Source: Metaphire vulgaris (lineage: Eukaryota > Annelida > Clitellata > Crassiclitellata > Megascolecidae). From it: a DNA stretch of 64,000 nt. Made by a program: the position numbers and the translations under genes. The DNA lies in assembly GCA_018105865.1 (NCBI GenBank), contig CM030833.1:12628381-12692380 (forward strand). The letters run 5' to 3'. This document shows positions 34,350 to 44,869 of this stretch, one piece after another (position 1 is the stretch's first letter; each line of letters starts with the position of its first letter). The notes under the pieces are model-generated. The model worked only from the letters and a program-made list of their open reading frames with translations. It had not been told where the DNA came from and searched no databases.

Positions 34350-35916
34350 GTCTCTTCTCCTTTGTAACAATAATATTGTAAGGCAATTGCTGTAAATATT
34401 TATGTCGTGATAGTTTTACTGTAAAAATGCCTTTATTTGTTAAGACCATTTCAGAAAGTTTAATTTTCTTGGACCCTACACTGGCTAAATCACGCGACCC
34501 TTTCTAATTATAAGCCAGAAGCTAGCATTAGATTAACTGTAGGAAAGTTACCTCCAAACTGTAACGTGGTCTGCCTAATGGCTCTCCAGTCGACTGATTT
34601 ACGCCCATAGGAATGGCATCCAATCTAAACGTTCAGGAAAATTTTACAAAAATTTCCAAGACTGTGCACGTGCTGACATTTCTCTCGTCAACACTTGAGA
34701 AGAATGATTGACGATTGTACAACGGTCAAATACGTCCGTAAGCAATTGCTACCAAAACAGGCACTATGCTGTAATTTATGTGTGCATAACTGTGTATATA
34801 TATATGTGTGTGTGTGTGGGGGGGTGTCCCCTTCTTAAAAGTATTGCATTTTCCGCTGGTATTTGCCACAGTACTAAGCCGTCTGCTGTACATTTTCATC
34901 TTTACTTTGGGTGGGACATTTTTGATCGATTCCAAATTGTGTTACTGTGCTTACCCTTAAGTAGCCTGAATGAGACTTGGTACCACATTGATGGGGACTC
35001 CGGACTGACGTCTCGCTTCTAATATTAATGAAATATTGGAGATAGTCGATGCCTTCGCCCCCTTCAAATTTCCATTTCTTGCAAACCCTTCGTCCACGTG
35101 CACATTTTCAAATGGCCTATCCGACGACTGCACAAAGTATCGGGTTATTCAAGCCTAAAATTTCTTAACTGAAAGTTTTACAGGGACCCAACAGCTGAAG
35201 CGAATGTTATGTATCTTGGTCTTAAACATCAGTGATATCTTATAGCGTTCGTGTTTTCATTTTCAGCTTCCAATGTGTGATCAGAGTGGAGCATAAAATC
35301 GGACTAGCCTATAGAATGCTGAAAGAAATCACGTCAACAAGCAAAGGTTGCCCACGTGTGATCATTCGTCTGAGTGTTTTGAAAAGAATTCTTACGATTC
35401 TGTGAAGATATTTTGGACTATCGTGTAAACGGAATCCTTTCCTACAGCAACCGTCCTACCGAGCGTTTCCATTACAGGCCATTCTGTGGATTGTATAGCT
35501 CGTTTAATCCAAAGAATAACAGTACATTCCCTAAACAGTTAAGCCAGGGTGAAACGATTTTAGAAGAATATAAAAGTAGCTTCTAGCTTCCGAAGCTTCG
35601 ACAGTAATTTGACTTCTTGTTGCAATTTATGCAAAAAATTTCACACATGCTGCAAACGATGTAGCTTTTTAATTTTGCTATCAATTTATTGGAGCGGCTA
35701 AGAAAAGACCTGCTTGCAGTGTTTAACCTAGGCCGTTTCCGGGGGAAATTGCCCTTTTTCGCCCCGAAAATTTCAAATTCCCCCGGAAATTTTGGAATAC
35801 TACATGGACTAACAGCGGCCCCTAGCAGAATTTCCCCCGGCTTTGTCAGTTTCTTCCCCCCGGCTTTTTCAGTTCCCCCCGGAGTCCAGGAGTCTAGGAG
35901 TCTAGTCCACTGCCTG
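34350..35916. other. intergenic, mostly unrecognised; G/C-rich repeats near 35731-35890
   Basis: No gene recognised. At about 35740-35885, three CCCCCGG-containing repeats (each followed by CTTTGTCAGTTT or a close variant) suggest the interior of another decayed MITE. The 104-codon frame at 34708-35022 has no recognisable similarity. Confidence 0.4.
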
Positions 35917-35957
35917 CTTGGCGCTCGTTGTGCGACCGGTTCTCGTCAAAACACCGG

Positions 35958-36144
35958 CAGTGGCGGCTCCACCGGGGGGCCAGGGGGGTCCGTGCCCCCT
36001 ATTGAGAGCTTGGCCCCCCCAGTTGCCCCCAGTTGGGACCCTATACTTAATGCTACATACATTAAACAACAAATGGTTGGCCCCCATGATTAGAAGTTGC
36101 CACCCCAACGGCTCCCCACTTGCCAAATCCTAGAGCCGCCATTG
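35958..36144 (+). mobile_element. hAT-like MITE, CAGTGGCGGCTCC family, inside the SINE
   Basis: Termini CAGTGGCGGCTCC and GAGCCGCCATTG, with exact duplication AACACCGG (35950-35957 and 36145-36152). The interior matches the copy at 12313-12509. Confidence 0.92.
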
Positions 36145-36187
36145 AACACCGGAGTTAAGCAACGTCGAGCGCGGTTAGTACTCGGAT

Positions 36188-36607
36188 CAAGGCCACCGAG
36201 AGAATTCGCGGGCCCCTGTGCAAAAAATAGTCACGGGCCCTTGACCTGGCAAGTCTGTGAAAAAGTTGATGACCTTTTTTTGCTTGTCGGTATTTTTCAA
36301 ACCAGAATTTTCCGGATCCACGCCGTTACCCGTAACAAGCAAGTGTGATAAAGTGTTGATGACCTTTTTTGCTTCTCGCTCCTTTTAAAAAGAAGATTAC
36401 TTGATTGCTTAACATGATCGGCCCTGACCCCTGGCATTCCCCGGGCCCCTGTGCTCGTGACGAAAAGATGACCTTTATTTTCTTTGTCAGTCTTTTTCAG
36501 GGTTCAGGCTATTGTTAATACAGTTAATGCATCATCATCACCGGGCCCCCTGTCAGGACGCCGGGCCCCTGTGCAATTGCCTCATTGTTCCCCTCTCGGC
36601 GGCCCTG
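36188..36607 (+). mobile_element. hAT-like MITE, CAAGGCCGCCGAGAG family, inside the SINE
   Basis: Left end CAAGGCCACCGAGAG and right end CTCTCGGCGGCCCTG are inverted copies. The flanks ACTCGGAT and ACTTGGAT match at 7 of 8. The interior has three copies of GATGACCTTTTTTTGCTTGT type (about 36267, 36358 and 36463), the shared module on the complement, and repeated CGGGCCCCTGTG. Related copy at 44055-44375. Confidence 0.9.
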
Positions 36608-37112
36608 ACTTGGATGGGTGACCATCCCGGGATCTAGAGTAGTGGTGTCGGCGGTCAACCAAGCCGTTCATCGCTTAGGTGTCGATAAATAAATTGGCAG
36701 TAGCGCAAAGCTGCGAAGGTAAAGCGCAGGTCTATAGAGAAAGTAATGGCAACTTACTCTAGAGTAATGGCGTAAGTCACCTGCGTCACTGCTTGCCAAG
36801 TAACCGGAGATCAGCGCCGGAAACCCTACGCTCGTTGAGAGTAGGCCTACGGGACTACCTTTACCGGAACCAACTGAGCCGACTTTCTAGGCCAGCTCTG
36901 GCCTCAAAAGTGAATGCCGTTACCCAGGAATAAGTAAAAGGTCTGACTTATTCTTGTTAAAGCAGAGTCTTGGTAATCTGCAGTGTCCGAGGAGACCATC
37001 AGAAATCCTGGTAAAAGTTAAAGGGTGAAATCGTGTATGTCATTACCTCTGTGGAACCAGAGGTGGACAACACGAAATCCCATTGGAACCGTAGATGGTC
37101 GAGGCATGCGAG

Positions 37113-37185
37113 GCTAAGCGCTCTTGACTTTGGTCTTCGCTATGCTTACTGCGCTCTATACATTTCCTTAAATCAGGGACGTCAT
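37113..37185 (+). repeat. 73-bp direct repeat, copy 1
   Basis: Identical to 37487-37559. It begins GCTAAGCGCTCTTGACTTTG and ends inside the left terminus of a hAT-like element (CAGGGACGTCAT). It then joins a SINE 3' fragment instead of the rest of that element. Confidence 0.9.
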
Positions 37186-37271
37186 GCGTCACTGCTTGCC
37201 AAGTAACCGGAGATCAGCGCCGGAAACCCTACGCTCGTTGAGAGTAGGCCTACAGGGACTACCTTTACCTT
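37186..37271 (+). mobile_element. 5S-derived SINE 3' end fragment
   Basis: GCGTCACTGCTTGCCAAGTA through GGGACTACCTTTACC repeats 36784-36865 almost exactly. It is joined at its left to the truncated hAT-like terminus. Confidence 0.85.
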
Positions 37272-37486
37272 TAGACGTGCAGTATTCGCGCCGTCTCTTA
37301 CTCCTAATCATAATCATACTCTATATTTTGTCTCTCACATTGTCTCCAGAGCAGATTCATTCACTTTCGTGCGTAATCCAATCCTTCCACCCCTACTCTC
37401 TTTGGGACAATCGAATCTGACCTCCCCTGAACTGTTTATCAAGTGTCTTAAGAGGCAAATGCTTAACACCTCTTACAGTGTCCCTT

Positions 37487-37559
37487 GCTAAGCGCTCTTG
37501 ACTTTGGTCTTCGCTATGCTTACTGCGCTCTATACATTTCCTTAAATCAGGGACGTCAT
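37487..37559 (+). repeat. 73-bp direct repeat, copy 2
   Basis: Identical to 37113-37185. Here the sequence continues into the complete hAT-like element at 37548-37809. Confidence 0.9.
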
Positions 37560-37809
37560 TTGGGGGCAGAGGGGGCATTTGCCCCTGATTTTGAGGAAAA
37601 ATTTTTTTCTTGTGTTATTTAGCATTTAGTTTTTTACATGCCCTAAAGGAGCGCCTGATATGATGTGGAGTAGTCTAGTCTGAAAAGTAACTAACCGTTA
37701 TAAACGGCTGACGAGCAAAAAAAAAGGTCGTCAACTTTTTCGCAAACTTTTAACTTGTCAGGTCAAAAGTGTTTTGCCCCCCCTGAAAAACAGTGAAATG
37801 ACGTCTCTG
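37548..37809 (+). mobile_element. hAT-like MITE, CAGGGACGTCATTT termini
   Basis: Left end CAGGGACGTCATTT and right end AAATGACGTCTCTG are inverted copies, with exact duplication CCTTAAAT (37540-37547 and 37810-37817). CTGACGAGCAAAAAAAAAGG followed by TCGTC lies at 37709-37732. Non-coding. Confidence 0.92.
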
Positions 37810-37817
37810 CCTTAAAT

Positions 37818-38884
37818 AATAATAATAAAAAAATTAATAATAATAATAACTGTTCCGAACTGAAAAACGGTTTGTGCGCAAAAACTTAAAAGCTAATCCG
37901 CCTCTGCATGACTTCTAGTCGTGACCAAAGTTCGTCGACGACCATTCCTCGAATTAATATGGAAATCTGTTAAGATGACAACATACACATTAGACGTTGA
38001 GCCCGCTTTGATGACGACGATGATGACGACGACGATGATGATTGCAGATGATGACGACTGATGATGATGGCGACGATGACGACGGCGGTCGTGGCGAGAC
38101 AATCCGACGACAAAGAATTACTCCAAAGATAAAACAGTCAAATTCCAGCTTATCGTCGCTAATAACAGAGGGCGTAACTAGGATAAATCAAAGGACGAAA
38201 GAAAAAGCTGCTTCTAGCTGAAACTTTAATTACTGGAACCAGGCCATTTCCCAGGAATTTCCGTTCGGGAGGGTGTCCCATAATAGCAGGGAGTGTCAGT
38301 TTCCACTGCTTCGTCTAGACTCTTTGGAGCCAGGATACAGAATTTGGCGGAGAGGTGGCGGGGGTTCGATGCTTGACCCCTGGAAAAAGGAAAATACAAG
38401 TGAAAAATATGATTTCCATTGTCACCTCTTCCGTTTTCATACAACCCATTCTAATTTTCGTGGAGTCAGTATAAAGTGGCTCAAGTTTCAATTTCCAGAG
38501 GTGAATTTCCCCTTTTAGAATTGTAAATGAATAGTTTTAACACCAGTCTATTTTGGTGATAGCCAGCACCACCCATGGGAAGAGGTGTAGAGGCAGGGGG
38601 TGTCACAAACCGAGGGTGCAGACCCTTGGGGTGCAAGAAAATCCCTGACTAGAAGTCCACCCAGTTCGAAACAAACTAGGCCACATTTGAATTTCTTTGC
38701 ACCACAGAATTCAAAGGCATCAGCAGATGGCAGATTTCAGATCCATCCAGAAAAAGATCAGTCAGTGGGAAGCAACAAGACAGCCTATGAAGGAAAAGGG
38801 AAAATAAAAAAGATGTGGTTTGTTACTGCTGTACAGTAGTTTTATGGCGGAATTTGAATTCAGAGAATTCAGAAATTATGGAGC
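37818..38884. other. intergenic, little recognised
   Basis: Holds (TAA)-like and (GAT/GAC) runs near 37820 and 38010-38090. CAGAGGGCGTAACTAGG near 38167 looks like a lone MITE terminus. No gene recognised. Confidence 0.4.
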
Positions 38885-39001
38885 GAAAGACGGCAGAGTG
38901 GGCTACGCGCTGCAGCGGTAAGCTGACGGAGCGAGGTTCAAGCCCCGTTAGCGCCCCTAGTGGCTTTCACACATTCACACATGCAGCAATGCCTCCCAAG
39001 C
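38885..39001 (+). mobile_element. tRNA-derived SINE head, copy 2
   Basis: A box CGGCAGAGTGG (38891-38901) and B box GGTTCAAGCCC (38935-38945). It is the same head as 23485-23611, interrupted at 39002 by a hAT-like element at the homologous position. Confidence 0.8.
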
Positions 39002-39903
39002 CAGTGTTTCTCAAACTGTGGGTAGCAGGGATCAGTCTAGTGGGTCGCGGTGTAGCGCGAAATTAGATTCGAACATGCCATTTTCTAACCAATGCCACAA
39101 TTTCACAAGCCTTGAAAGTTGCAAGTAGGCAGGAGCGTAGCCAGGAATTTGATTGTGGGGGGGTATAATGTGGTGATTTGAGGGATATAAATCTTTAAAC
39201 AGCTTTGAAAATCTTAAAATACAATAAAAATTTTAAGGTAGTCTGATTTTGGGGGTATATCTACCGATATACCTACTTGCAATCCTCCATACACGGTTTG
39301 TATTAAAATTATCAGTGTTTTAGCCAATTTTAGCTGACAATAGCTGCAGGATCGCGGGATGCTACAAAGCCGCTGAAGTCGCAGCAGTTCCAAAATGTTT
39401 AGAAGGTCCTGTCCTAATACCAGTACTAGTAAAATAATTAATCTTATTTCGCAATAACTCACGGAGAGTGTATTCCGACCATTTTGCTCCGAAATTCCAT
39501 TAACAATAGGAATTTTTGTTGGATACATATCAATATTTATATCTAACGGTTAAGTGATTTTGCCATACTCATAGGATTTTTAAGACGCGTAACAAAGGTA
39601 TGTTCCTGGCAACATTTTAAAAAAGATAATTTTCAAGAAACTTCAATTTCTATTTCTCTCATGTTGCCTTATTTGGTAAAAGTGTAAATAATTCAGCCTA
39701 ATATATTTGCCACATTTTCTTTCGAATTGAATCAGAGCTTTTGTTTTGCTTTTAATTCCAAACTCATAATATTTCAACTAACGTTCGCCAGATGGCCAAA
39801 TAATTTTTTTTATGTTACTTGCTATGATTAGGGTCACGGACTCGCGGCACGTTACAAAACCTCTGAAGTGGGCCGCGGTCGCAAAGTGTTTGGGTAAAAT
39901 CTG
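39002..39903 (-). mobile_element. hAT-like element inside the tRNA-derived SINE, copy 2 (reverse)
   Basis: Starts CAGTGTTTCTCAAACTGTGG and ends TTTGGGTAAAATCTG. The flanks TCCCAAGC (38994-39001) and TCCTAAGC (39904-39911) match at 7 of 8. The core is the reverse complement of 23612-24743 relative to the host SINE. A short G-rich insertion starting CAGGAGCGTAGCCAGG lies near 39129-39272. Confidence 0.8.
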
Positions 39904-40056
39904 TCCTAAGCCACTTCAAATCACACGCTATAGTAGCAAGTAATAAATCTGATGCTTTCAAACGCTCGACCAGAATTCGTTGTTGACGGAGAATAAATAT
40001 TTGTTTTTTCACTCCTCGTCGTGTAGGCCTATTCTTTCAAGAGACAAGATATAGAA

Positions 40057-40456
40057 CAGGGTTCTCCAACTCAAATCAGATGGCGGGCCGCATTAGACCA
40101 CAAACCCAACGTCGCGGGCGCACATGATTAAGAGTTCCGGTAATACCTTGGTCTAAGACAGTCTATAAGTCTAAGACTCTAAGTAATTAACAGTGTAAAG
40201 TGCAAATGTAGGTAAAAACACAATGAAACATCGCATTACACATTGTTATTTATTCTTGCTTTATGTCCTTGTGGATAAGTCAGCAATTTGGTAACCTCCT
40301 AGTCTTAAAACTAACGGTACATGTAATAACCGGTCCTATATCTATAATTGCTATTTTTCCAAACTCAGCGGCGGGCCGGATGAAACTGTCCGGCGGGCCG
40401 GATAAACTGTCCGGCGGGCCGGATACGGCCCGCGGGCCGCCAGTTGGACAACCCTG
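40057..40456 (+). mobile_element. hAT-like MITE, CAGGGTTCTCCAACT termini
   Basis: Left end CAGGGTTCTCCAACT and right end AGTTGGACAACCCTG are inverted copies. The exact duplication ATATAGAA flanks it (40049-40056 and 40457-40464). Near the right end a unit of about 21 bp (GGCGGGCCGGATAAACTGTC) is repeated three times. Non-coding. Confidence 0.92.
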
Positions 40457-40464
40457 ATATAGAA

Positions 40465-40860
40465 CATCTGATCGCCACATGGACAAAATAACCATCTGGA
40501 GAATTGTGTCCTCAAAGTAGAATTAATATTTGTTGACACTTGACAATTAAAACGACGCTGATCGACACCAGATGTCGAGACAGTAATACAGAAATAGTCT
40601 TTTTCTATCGCTGCCTCTGCATGGTAGAATTTAGGGCCAATCAGCGGCACGATATCTCATCCGGCGTGTCCGGACTTTATATATACTGTGCAACAGTGCA
40701 AGACGTTAGGTTTATGATTCTAGGTGAAGCGTTTGACTTAATAAAAAAGGCATATGGCAATAGAGGGCCAAGCATAAATAGCTGATTCGACGCCGTCATT
40801 CTTCTATCGCATATGATAAATGTTTAGGCCTACTGAATACTACTTTCACGCCAATTTCGC
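40465..40860. other. intergenic, nothing recognised
   Basis: No feature seen apart from a TAGGCCTA 8-mer near 40825. Confidence 0.4.
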
Positions 40861-41120
40861 CAGAGGCGTAGCGAGGGGGCGAAAGGGGACGGCCGCCCCG
40901 GGACACCGAGGTAGGGGGCTGCAAAATCGGGGTTTGGGTTAGGCCTAGTGTAAGAAAAAAGAAGCAAACAGAAAAGGTAATACGTCATAACGGTCATAAT
41001 CACTCGATTCGTAGTCAAATAAATAACGACTTTTTTTTACTCGTCAAGACTTTTCGGAAATTGAAGGGGGCGCCCTTAGTATGTTTTGGTCCCGGGACGC
41101 CGGATACTGATACGCCTCTG
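40861..41120 (+). mobile_element. hAT-like MITE, CAGAGGCGTAGCGAGGG family
   Basis: Termini CAGAGGCGTAGCGAGGGGG and GATACGCCTCTG. No 8-bp duplication is visible (AATTTCGC versus AAGCCTGA), so one end may have been rearranged. AACGACTTTTTTTTACTCGT at 41026 is the shared module on the complement. Confidence 0.75.
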
Positions 41121-41139
41121 AAGCCTGAACTCCGCCAAC

Positions 41140-41250
41140 GCCGGTGGAAAGCCCGGAAGTGAAAGGAGGAGCCAGACGCCCATCGTCTTTTGACGGAAGC
41201 GTTTTTAAATAGACACACACACACACACACAGTCACACACACTCTCTATA
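41140..41250 (+). repeat. duplicated block with (AC)n, partner of 25702-25820
   Basis: GAAAGGAGGAGCCAGACGCC then CATCGTCTTTTGACGGAAGC and a (AC)n run match the block at 25702-25820 with small differences. Function unknown. Confidence 0.65.
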
Positions 41251-42047
41251 TTCACGACTAACTTACTTTCGTAGTCTGTAATAGGTCTATAGTGACTCTA
41301 GTCGTTCCAATTGATGAACTCCTCTCACACAAAATGTCTGCGACTGCCGCAGCCTCTAGATTCTTGTTCCCAGTATCTTCTACGCATTTTTTCAAACATA
41401 GATCCATGCACGCAAATAAATTGTTAGGGACGTTCCTAATGTGATGATAAAAATTCCACATTGACCTCATGCGGTTCTGAAATGGATTGGAACTGTAGAC
41501 CTACTATTACTGTCGAAACATTTCCCTGAATGCCTGGATAGTTCATGTTTGCGGAAAATATCGGTTAAAATGGCGTTTAGCAGGCAATGTAGTTCATCTA
41601 GGGCTTCAAGGCCAACTTTATGTTGGCTATTGCAGACGTTTTTAATATGCTATTTACGACGCACATATTTAGCCATCGTCTGGTTTTTGTGTCTAAAACA
41701 TAGTTAAGCCGAAGTTACAAAACTAAATACAAACTCAAACATCTTCACCACGGTAGTTAGTTCTGTTATAACTCGTGGAGTCAGCTAACCACAGAATTTT
41801 GGTTAAGTCTAGAACTATTTTAATTCCAGAGTGGCGAATTGGAAGACGCAGCTACCATGGTACTACTTTTGTACACGCTGTAGGCCTATAATTATACTTA
41901 AGACTTTACTTGACTTATATTACTATTCTTGATTATACTGTGACGCATTTGTGCAAAATTAGTTGACGCTCTATGCATCAAGATATCAGGGCGATAGAAA
42001 TTGATTGCTTCATATATTATTCTCAACTGACATCGATTAGTTCTACC
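41250..42047. other. intergenic, nothing recognised
   Basis: No gene or repeat recognised. Confidence 0.4.
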
Positions 42048-42055
42048 GTCTAAAT

Positions 42056-42407
42056 CAGCGGTTCTCAACCTTTATAGTGCCGCGACCCCTTCAATTCAGT
42101 TCCCCATTATGTGGCGACCCCCCAACGGTAAAATTATTTTCGTTCACAATGTAAGCTACTAAAAATAATAATGCTACGGTCGACAATCAAAATGTTCGAA
42201 ATCGTTATTATTTAATTGTCTCTATGTCTATCTTCGAATGACAATTATAGTAAAACAACTAGCTAGTACGTCGTAACTACCACTGAGGAAATTTTGTACA
42301 ATAACAAGAAAAGAGACAACCCTATATTTCTGATGGTCTCGGGCGACCCCTGGCAAATCGTCATTCGACCCCCTTGGGGGTCGCGACCCACAGGTTGAGA
42401 ACCGCTG
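42056..42407 (-). mobile_element. SPIN-like hAT MITE
   Basis: Inverted termini CAGCGGTTCTCAACCT with exact duplication GTCTAAAT (42048-42055 and 42408-42415). Read on the minus strand it runs AACCTGTGGGTCGCGACCCC at one end and GAAAATAATTTTACCGTTGG then GGGTCGCGGCAC at the other. These match what I know of the SPIN (SPace INvader) hAT family at both ends, including the subterminal GGGTCGCC-GAGACCATC block. The middle is diverged. Non-autonomous. Confidence 0.85.
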
Positions 42408-42665
42408 GTCTAAATTAAGAGAAATACGGTTATTCAGATTGACACTAAAGTAACGTTTTTTCCTTTTGTCTATTTAAGTATCTATCGAAATGAACATTTC
42501 ACAATCCGACTGTTTTAAGAATATTGGCTTATATAAAAGAATCCAATGGCATGTAACTGAAAATATAATTGGAGCGGTAACTGAAGTGTGAAAAATCATA
42601 ATTGAAATTCCACTGCTGTATAATCGAAAAATGGATGAAGTATCATTCAAATTCATTAGTTAAGT

Positions 42666-42967
42666 CAGTGGTTCTCAGACCCCTTTGTCTCGCGGACCAC
42701 TTTTGTGTGTCAAAAATTTTTCGCGGTCCACCTGAGAAATATGAAACCAGTGTCTGCCGAAAAAGCTCGACAAGCAAAAAACGTTATCATCTATCAAAAA
42801 AGACTGACGAGATAAAAAACAAAAAACGTTATCGCCTATCAAAAAAAGCTAACAAGCAAAAAGACGATATCGTTATTCTTTTGTTTTTGTTCACAATATG
42901 CCGCGGACCACTAGACGCCCTCTCGCGGACCACTTTTGGTCCGCGGACCACGGATTGAGAACCGCTG
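42666..42967 (+). mobile_element. hAT-like MITE, CAGTGGTTCTCAGACC termini
   Basis: Left end CAGTGGTTCTCAGACCCC and right end GATTGAGAACCGCTG. The flanks AGTTAAGT and AGTTAAGC match at 7 of 8. The subterminal GCGGACCACTTTT recurs at both ends. The interior has three copies of the AGCAAAAAACGTTATC-type module (about 42770-42865). Non-coding. Confidence 0.9.
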
Positions 42968-43439
42968 AGTTAAGCAGTTTATCAATTAAGTTGCAGGGTT
43001 TCTTGACTGTAGGCTAAATTTGTTGTGGAGAAAGCATTAACTTCGGGAAGACAAATTCCACCAACTGACGACTGTGCTGAACTTCGAAGTGAGCTATATT
43101 CTCCTTCAGTTAAATTGTATTTTAACGGGAGAATTACATCACGCCAATATATTCTAAGCTATATAAATTGGCATGAACAATAACAATAACAATATTCGCA
43201 TCGATGCAAACTATCGACGGTGACAGTTTACACAGTTGCACTGCAAATATTTTAAATTTTTATTAGCAGTAATTTTGACAGATTCTTCTAACAGGTTACG
43301 AAACAAACGGTTCAGCCATTGCAGTAATTTTAATATCTATTGAGTAGCTACGAGTTACATAGTCGGCTCGACTCGGCTGCAATGCTGTCAAAAAAATGTT
43401 TGGATCGGCCATTGAAGTACTCGTTCCAGAAAGAAATCG

Positions 43440-43760
43440 GGCCAGAAAGTCAGTTTGACCAATGAAGGTCGCCGGAAAGTGACAGCGTTAGTGATTGGCC
43501 AAAAGAACTGTGTCAGTTCGGAGGTCGCGTAATAGTAGCGGCGATTTACGGCTTTTGTTGTTTGCCCGTCGAAGAGAATGAGGGGCGATGAGCGATCGGC
43601 GGATTTCGGCGATTTTCCTGCAAAAATCGTTGCGTTCGAATCGAAAGGAAAAGACCAAAACTGTTGAACGGTCGAGAGGTCGAAGTCCTTTTCACGGCTG
43701 CGAGCAACTGTGTCAGCCAGCTATCGAAGTTTGCAAGATAGTAATTTGTAGGTAGGCAAA
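43440..43760 (+). promoter_or_regulatory. candidate sestrin promoter and first (non-coding) exon
   Basis: A CpG-richer patch in AT-rich sequence, 3.3 kb upstream of the first sestrin coding exon. It has a CCAAT box at 43459-43463 and an inverted one (ATTGG) at 43494-43498, 35 bp apart. A plausible donor (TTTGTAGGTAGGC) lies near 43750. Linking it to sestrin is inference from position and strand. Confidence 0.4.
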
Positions 43761-43782
43761 TCGTTGCGGCGATTATTACCGA

Positions 43783-43784
<2 letters not shown>

Positions 43785-43833
<49 letters not shown>
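43785..43833. repeat. (TAA)n microsatellite, left part
   Basis: TAA units interrupted by the MITE at 43840-43972 and resuming at 43973-44010. Confidence 0.95.
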
Positions 43834-43836
<3 letters not shown>

Positions 43837-43839
43837 TAA

Positions 43840-43972
43840 GGTGCTTTCCCGTTATCCGGACCCCAGTGAAGTGTAATGGCTTTTCGGTCGGGAACCTGAC
43901 CCTAACCCTGACCCTGACCCTAACGCCAACTACACCATCCCTCTACTGGGGTCCGGGTAATGGGAAAGAACC
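43840..43972 (+). mobile_element. hAT-like MITE carrying telomere-like repeats, copy 2
   Basis: The same termini as 31805-31979 (CTTTCCCGTTATCCGGACCC and a two-mismatch complement). Only about five CCCTAA-type hexamers lie inside (43898-43924). It has inserted into a (TAA)n tract; flanks AATGATAA and AATAATAA match at 7 of 8, though this is weak evidence in a microsatellite. Confidence 0.85.
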
Positions 43973-44009
<37 letters not shown>

Positions 44010-44054
44010 CACCAGTTCTAATGCACATAGGTATAAATTGATGGTACTCCAAAT

Positions 44055-44375
44055 CAAGGCCGCCGAGAGGGGGCAGGGGGGCAACTGCACAGGGGCCCGG
44101 CGGTCTGGGAGGGGGCGGGCCGATGATGAACATGTATAATTAACAATAATATGAATAATAACACTAAAGTAGAGGGGGCCCGGCGAGTAAAAGGGGGGCC
44201 CGACATGAAAAGATTAACAAGATGTAATGATTCTTAAGATGTAAAAGAGGCTGACAAAAAAGGTCGTCATCAGGTAATTTTAACTTGTAAGATGTAAAAA
44301 GGCTGACAAGCAAAAAAAAGGTCATAGAGAAATTTTAGTCTGCACAGGGACCCGGAATTTCTTTCATTGGGCCTG
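44055..44375 (+). mobile_element. hAT-like MITE, CAAGGCCGCCGAGAG family
   Basis: Left end CAAGGCCGCCGAGAGGGGGC, right end CATTGGGCCTG, with exact duplication CTCCAAAT (44047-44054 and 44376-44383). Two module copies lie inside: CTGACAAAAAAGGTCGTC near 44251 and CTGACAAGCAAAAAAAAGGT near 44303. It lies in the presumed first intron of sestrin. Confidence 0.92.
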
Positions 44376-44869
44376 CTCCAAATCCAAACGGTTAGCGACC
44401 AGGTCAGTTCTGGATAATCCTACAGAATCGGATTATCCCGCCCACAAGAAACGGCGAAAAGTTACCATAAAATTTACACGTTAAGGTTTGTGGTTTACCG
44501 ATGAGATGTTACCACTTTGTAAATGCACCCTAATGCACTGACTCAAACTTTCAAGAATTGCTGCTTTGCCAGCCACTTTAAGAAATTGAGCAGTGTAGCT
44601 AGTTTGTTATGTGAAATGCATAACTCTCTCTGGATAAGTTCTACTTCTTGACTGTTCTTCGATAAACTTCGGTGCAGTCAACACAAATGGCATTTCTTTC
44701 AATATTATTAACAGTAGTTTGAGATGTTTGCCGATGAGATCATCTCAGTTATTGTACAGTGAGGATTTGTGTTGGATAGTGTTCTTATATGGTGTATGCT
44801 TGAATTTTGTGATTTAACTCACTATGCTTGAGTGATGTGATTTTAACTAAAATGTAAAGGTAGATCCTG

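Larger units (their letters stand above)
35917..36865 (+). mobile_element. 5S rRNA-derived SINE, copy 2, split by two hAT-like insertions
   Basis: The three SINE parts are 35917-35957 (5S-like CGACCGGTTCTCGT), 36145-36187 (AGTTAAGCAACGTCGAGCGC and GGTTAGTAC) and 36608-36865 (TTGGATGGGTGACC and the SINE body ending GGGACTACCTTTACC). Each break coincides with a hAT-like element flanked by its own 8-bp duplication, so the intact SINE is reconstructed without loss. Both insertions fall in the 5S-like promoter region. Confidence 0.88.

Noticed and set aside
36145..36187. Functional 5S rRNA gene
   Set aside because: Only the internal promoter part of 5S is present, interrupted by insertions and fused to a SINE body.
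43764..44021. 85-codon poly-Ile frame
   Set aside because: Translation of a (TAA)n microsatellite interrupted by a MITE.
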